NCBI GenBank assembly: GCA_028292785.1
Contig: JAQGLQ010000334.1
Coordinates: forward strand, 1 to 7,308
Length of the DNA: 7,308 nt
Direction: 5' to 3'
From: Noviherbaspirillum sp.
Lineage (GTDB): Bacteria > Pseudomonadota > Gammaproteobacteria > Burkholderiales > Burkholderiaceae
Below are positions 7,240 to 7,308 of this stretch, piece by piece (positions within the stretch are counted from its first letter, which is position 1; the number at the start of each line of letters is the position of its first letter). A model generated the notes under the pieces. The model was given only the letters and a program-made list of their open reading frames with translations. It ran no database searches and was not told where the DNA came from. The translations under genes and the position numbers were made by a program.

Positions 7240-7308
7240 ATGATGAAAGGGACTGCAAAGCCGTTTACGCTAGCTCGATCCCGACCCCCGCCTCCCTGTT
7301 CCAAAGAA
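7240..7308 (+). CDS. Possible start of a further gene running off the window (partial)
   Basis: ATG-ATG at 7240-7245 opens a frame of 23 codons to the window edge, beginning MMKGTAKPFTLARSRPPPP. There is no clear Shine-Dalgarno before it (preceding bases TTTGGTTTTAA). The Thr-Leu-Ala-Arg then Pro-rich opening is somewhat like the N-termini of large MalT-like LuxR regulators, but this is too little sequence to assign. It may be chance. Confidence 0.2.
   Translation, partial: MMKGTAKPFTLARSRPPPPCSKE

Overview
The window looks like ordinary chromosome from a betaproteobacterium, most likely Burkholderiales and possibly an Oxalobacteraceae relative. This is an inference from moderate-to-high GC content, the type of OmpA-domain protein present (short, with a conserved Cys/Trp-rich stretch and no beta-barrel), and the metE/metR pair. 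No transposase, phage, plasmid, CRISPR, tRNA or rRNA signal was found.

Left part (1-1180, + strand): the C-terminal receiver domain of a signalling protein, probably a hybrid histidine kinase, entering from outside the window. After 65 bases comes a complete receiver-coiled coil-PAS protein with no recognisable output domain. The two genes probably form one phosphorelay operon. Next (1183-2123) is an intergenic stretch with a small perfect hairpin, a well-formed minus-strand terminator, and the gene it serves: a secreted periplasmic OmpA-domain protein on the minus strand. A roughly 320-base divergent intergenic region separates that gene from a six-helix YihY/BrkB-family membrane protein on the + strand (2445-3437).

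Right part (3434-7069): a methionine biosynthesis cluster. metE (cobalamin-independent methionine synthase, minus strand) is transcribed divergently from metR (LysR-type activator, + strand). The 104-base intergenic region contains a perfect TTCATA-TT-TATGAA palindrome and further half-sites, the expected layout for MetR control. Directly after metE on the same strand, overlapping its end, is a small unrecognised gene. Its protein-like reading frame changes phase at a run of six T (minus strand), and its stop codon overlaps the stop codon of the convergent BrkB gene. This is the least ordinary feature of the window: a broken gene, a homopolymer sequence error, or less likely programmed -1 frameshifting.

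The last 239 bases hold a structured inverted repeat and possibly the start of another gene that runs off the edge. I found no convincing evidence for an undescribed multi-gene system.
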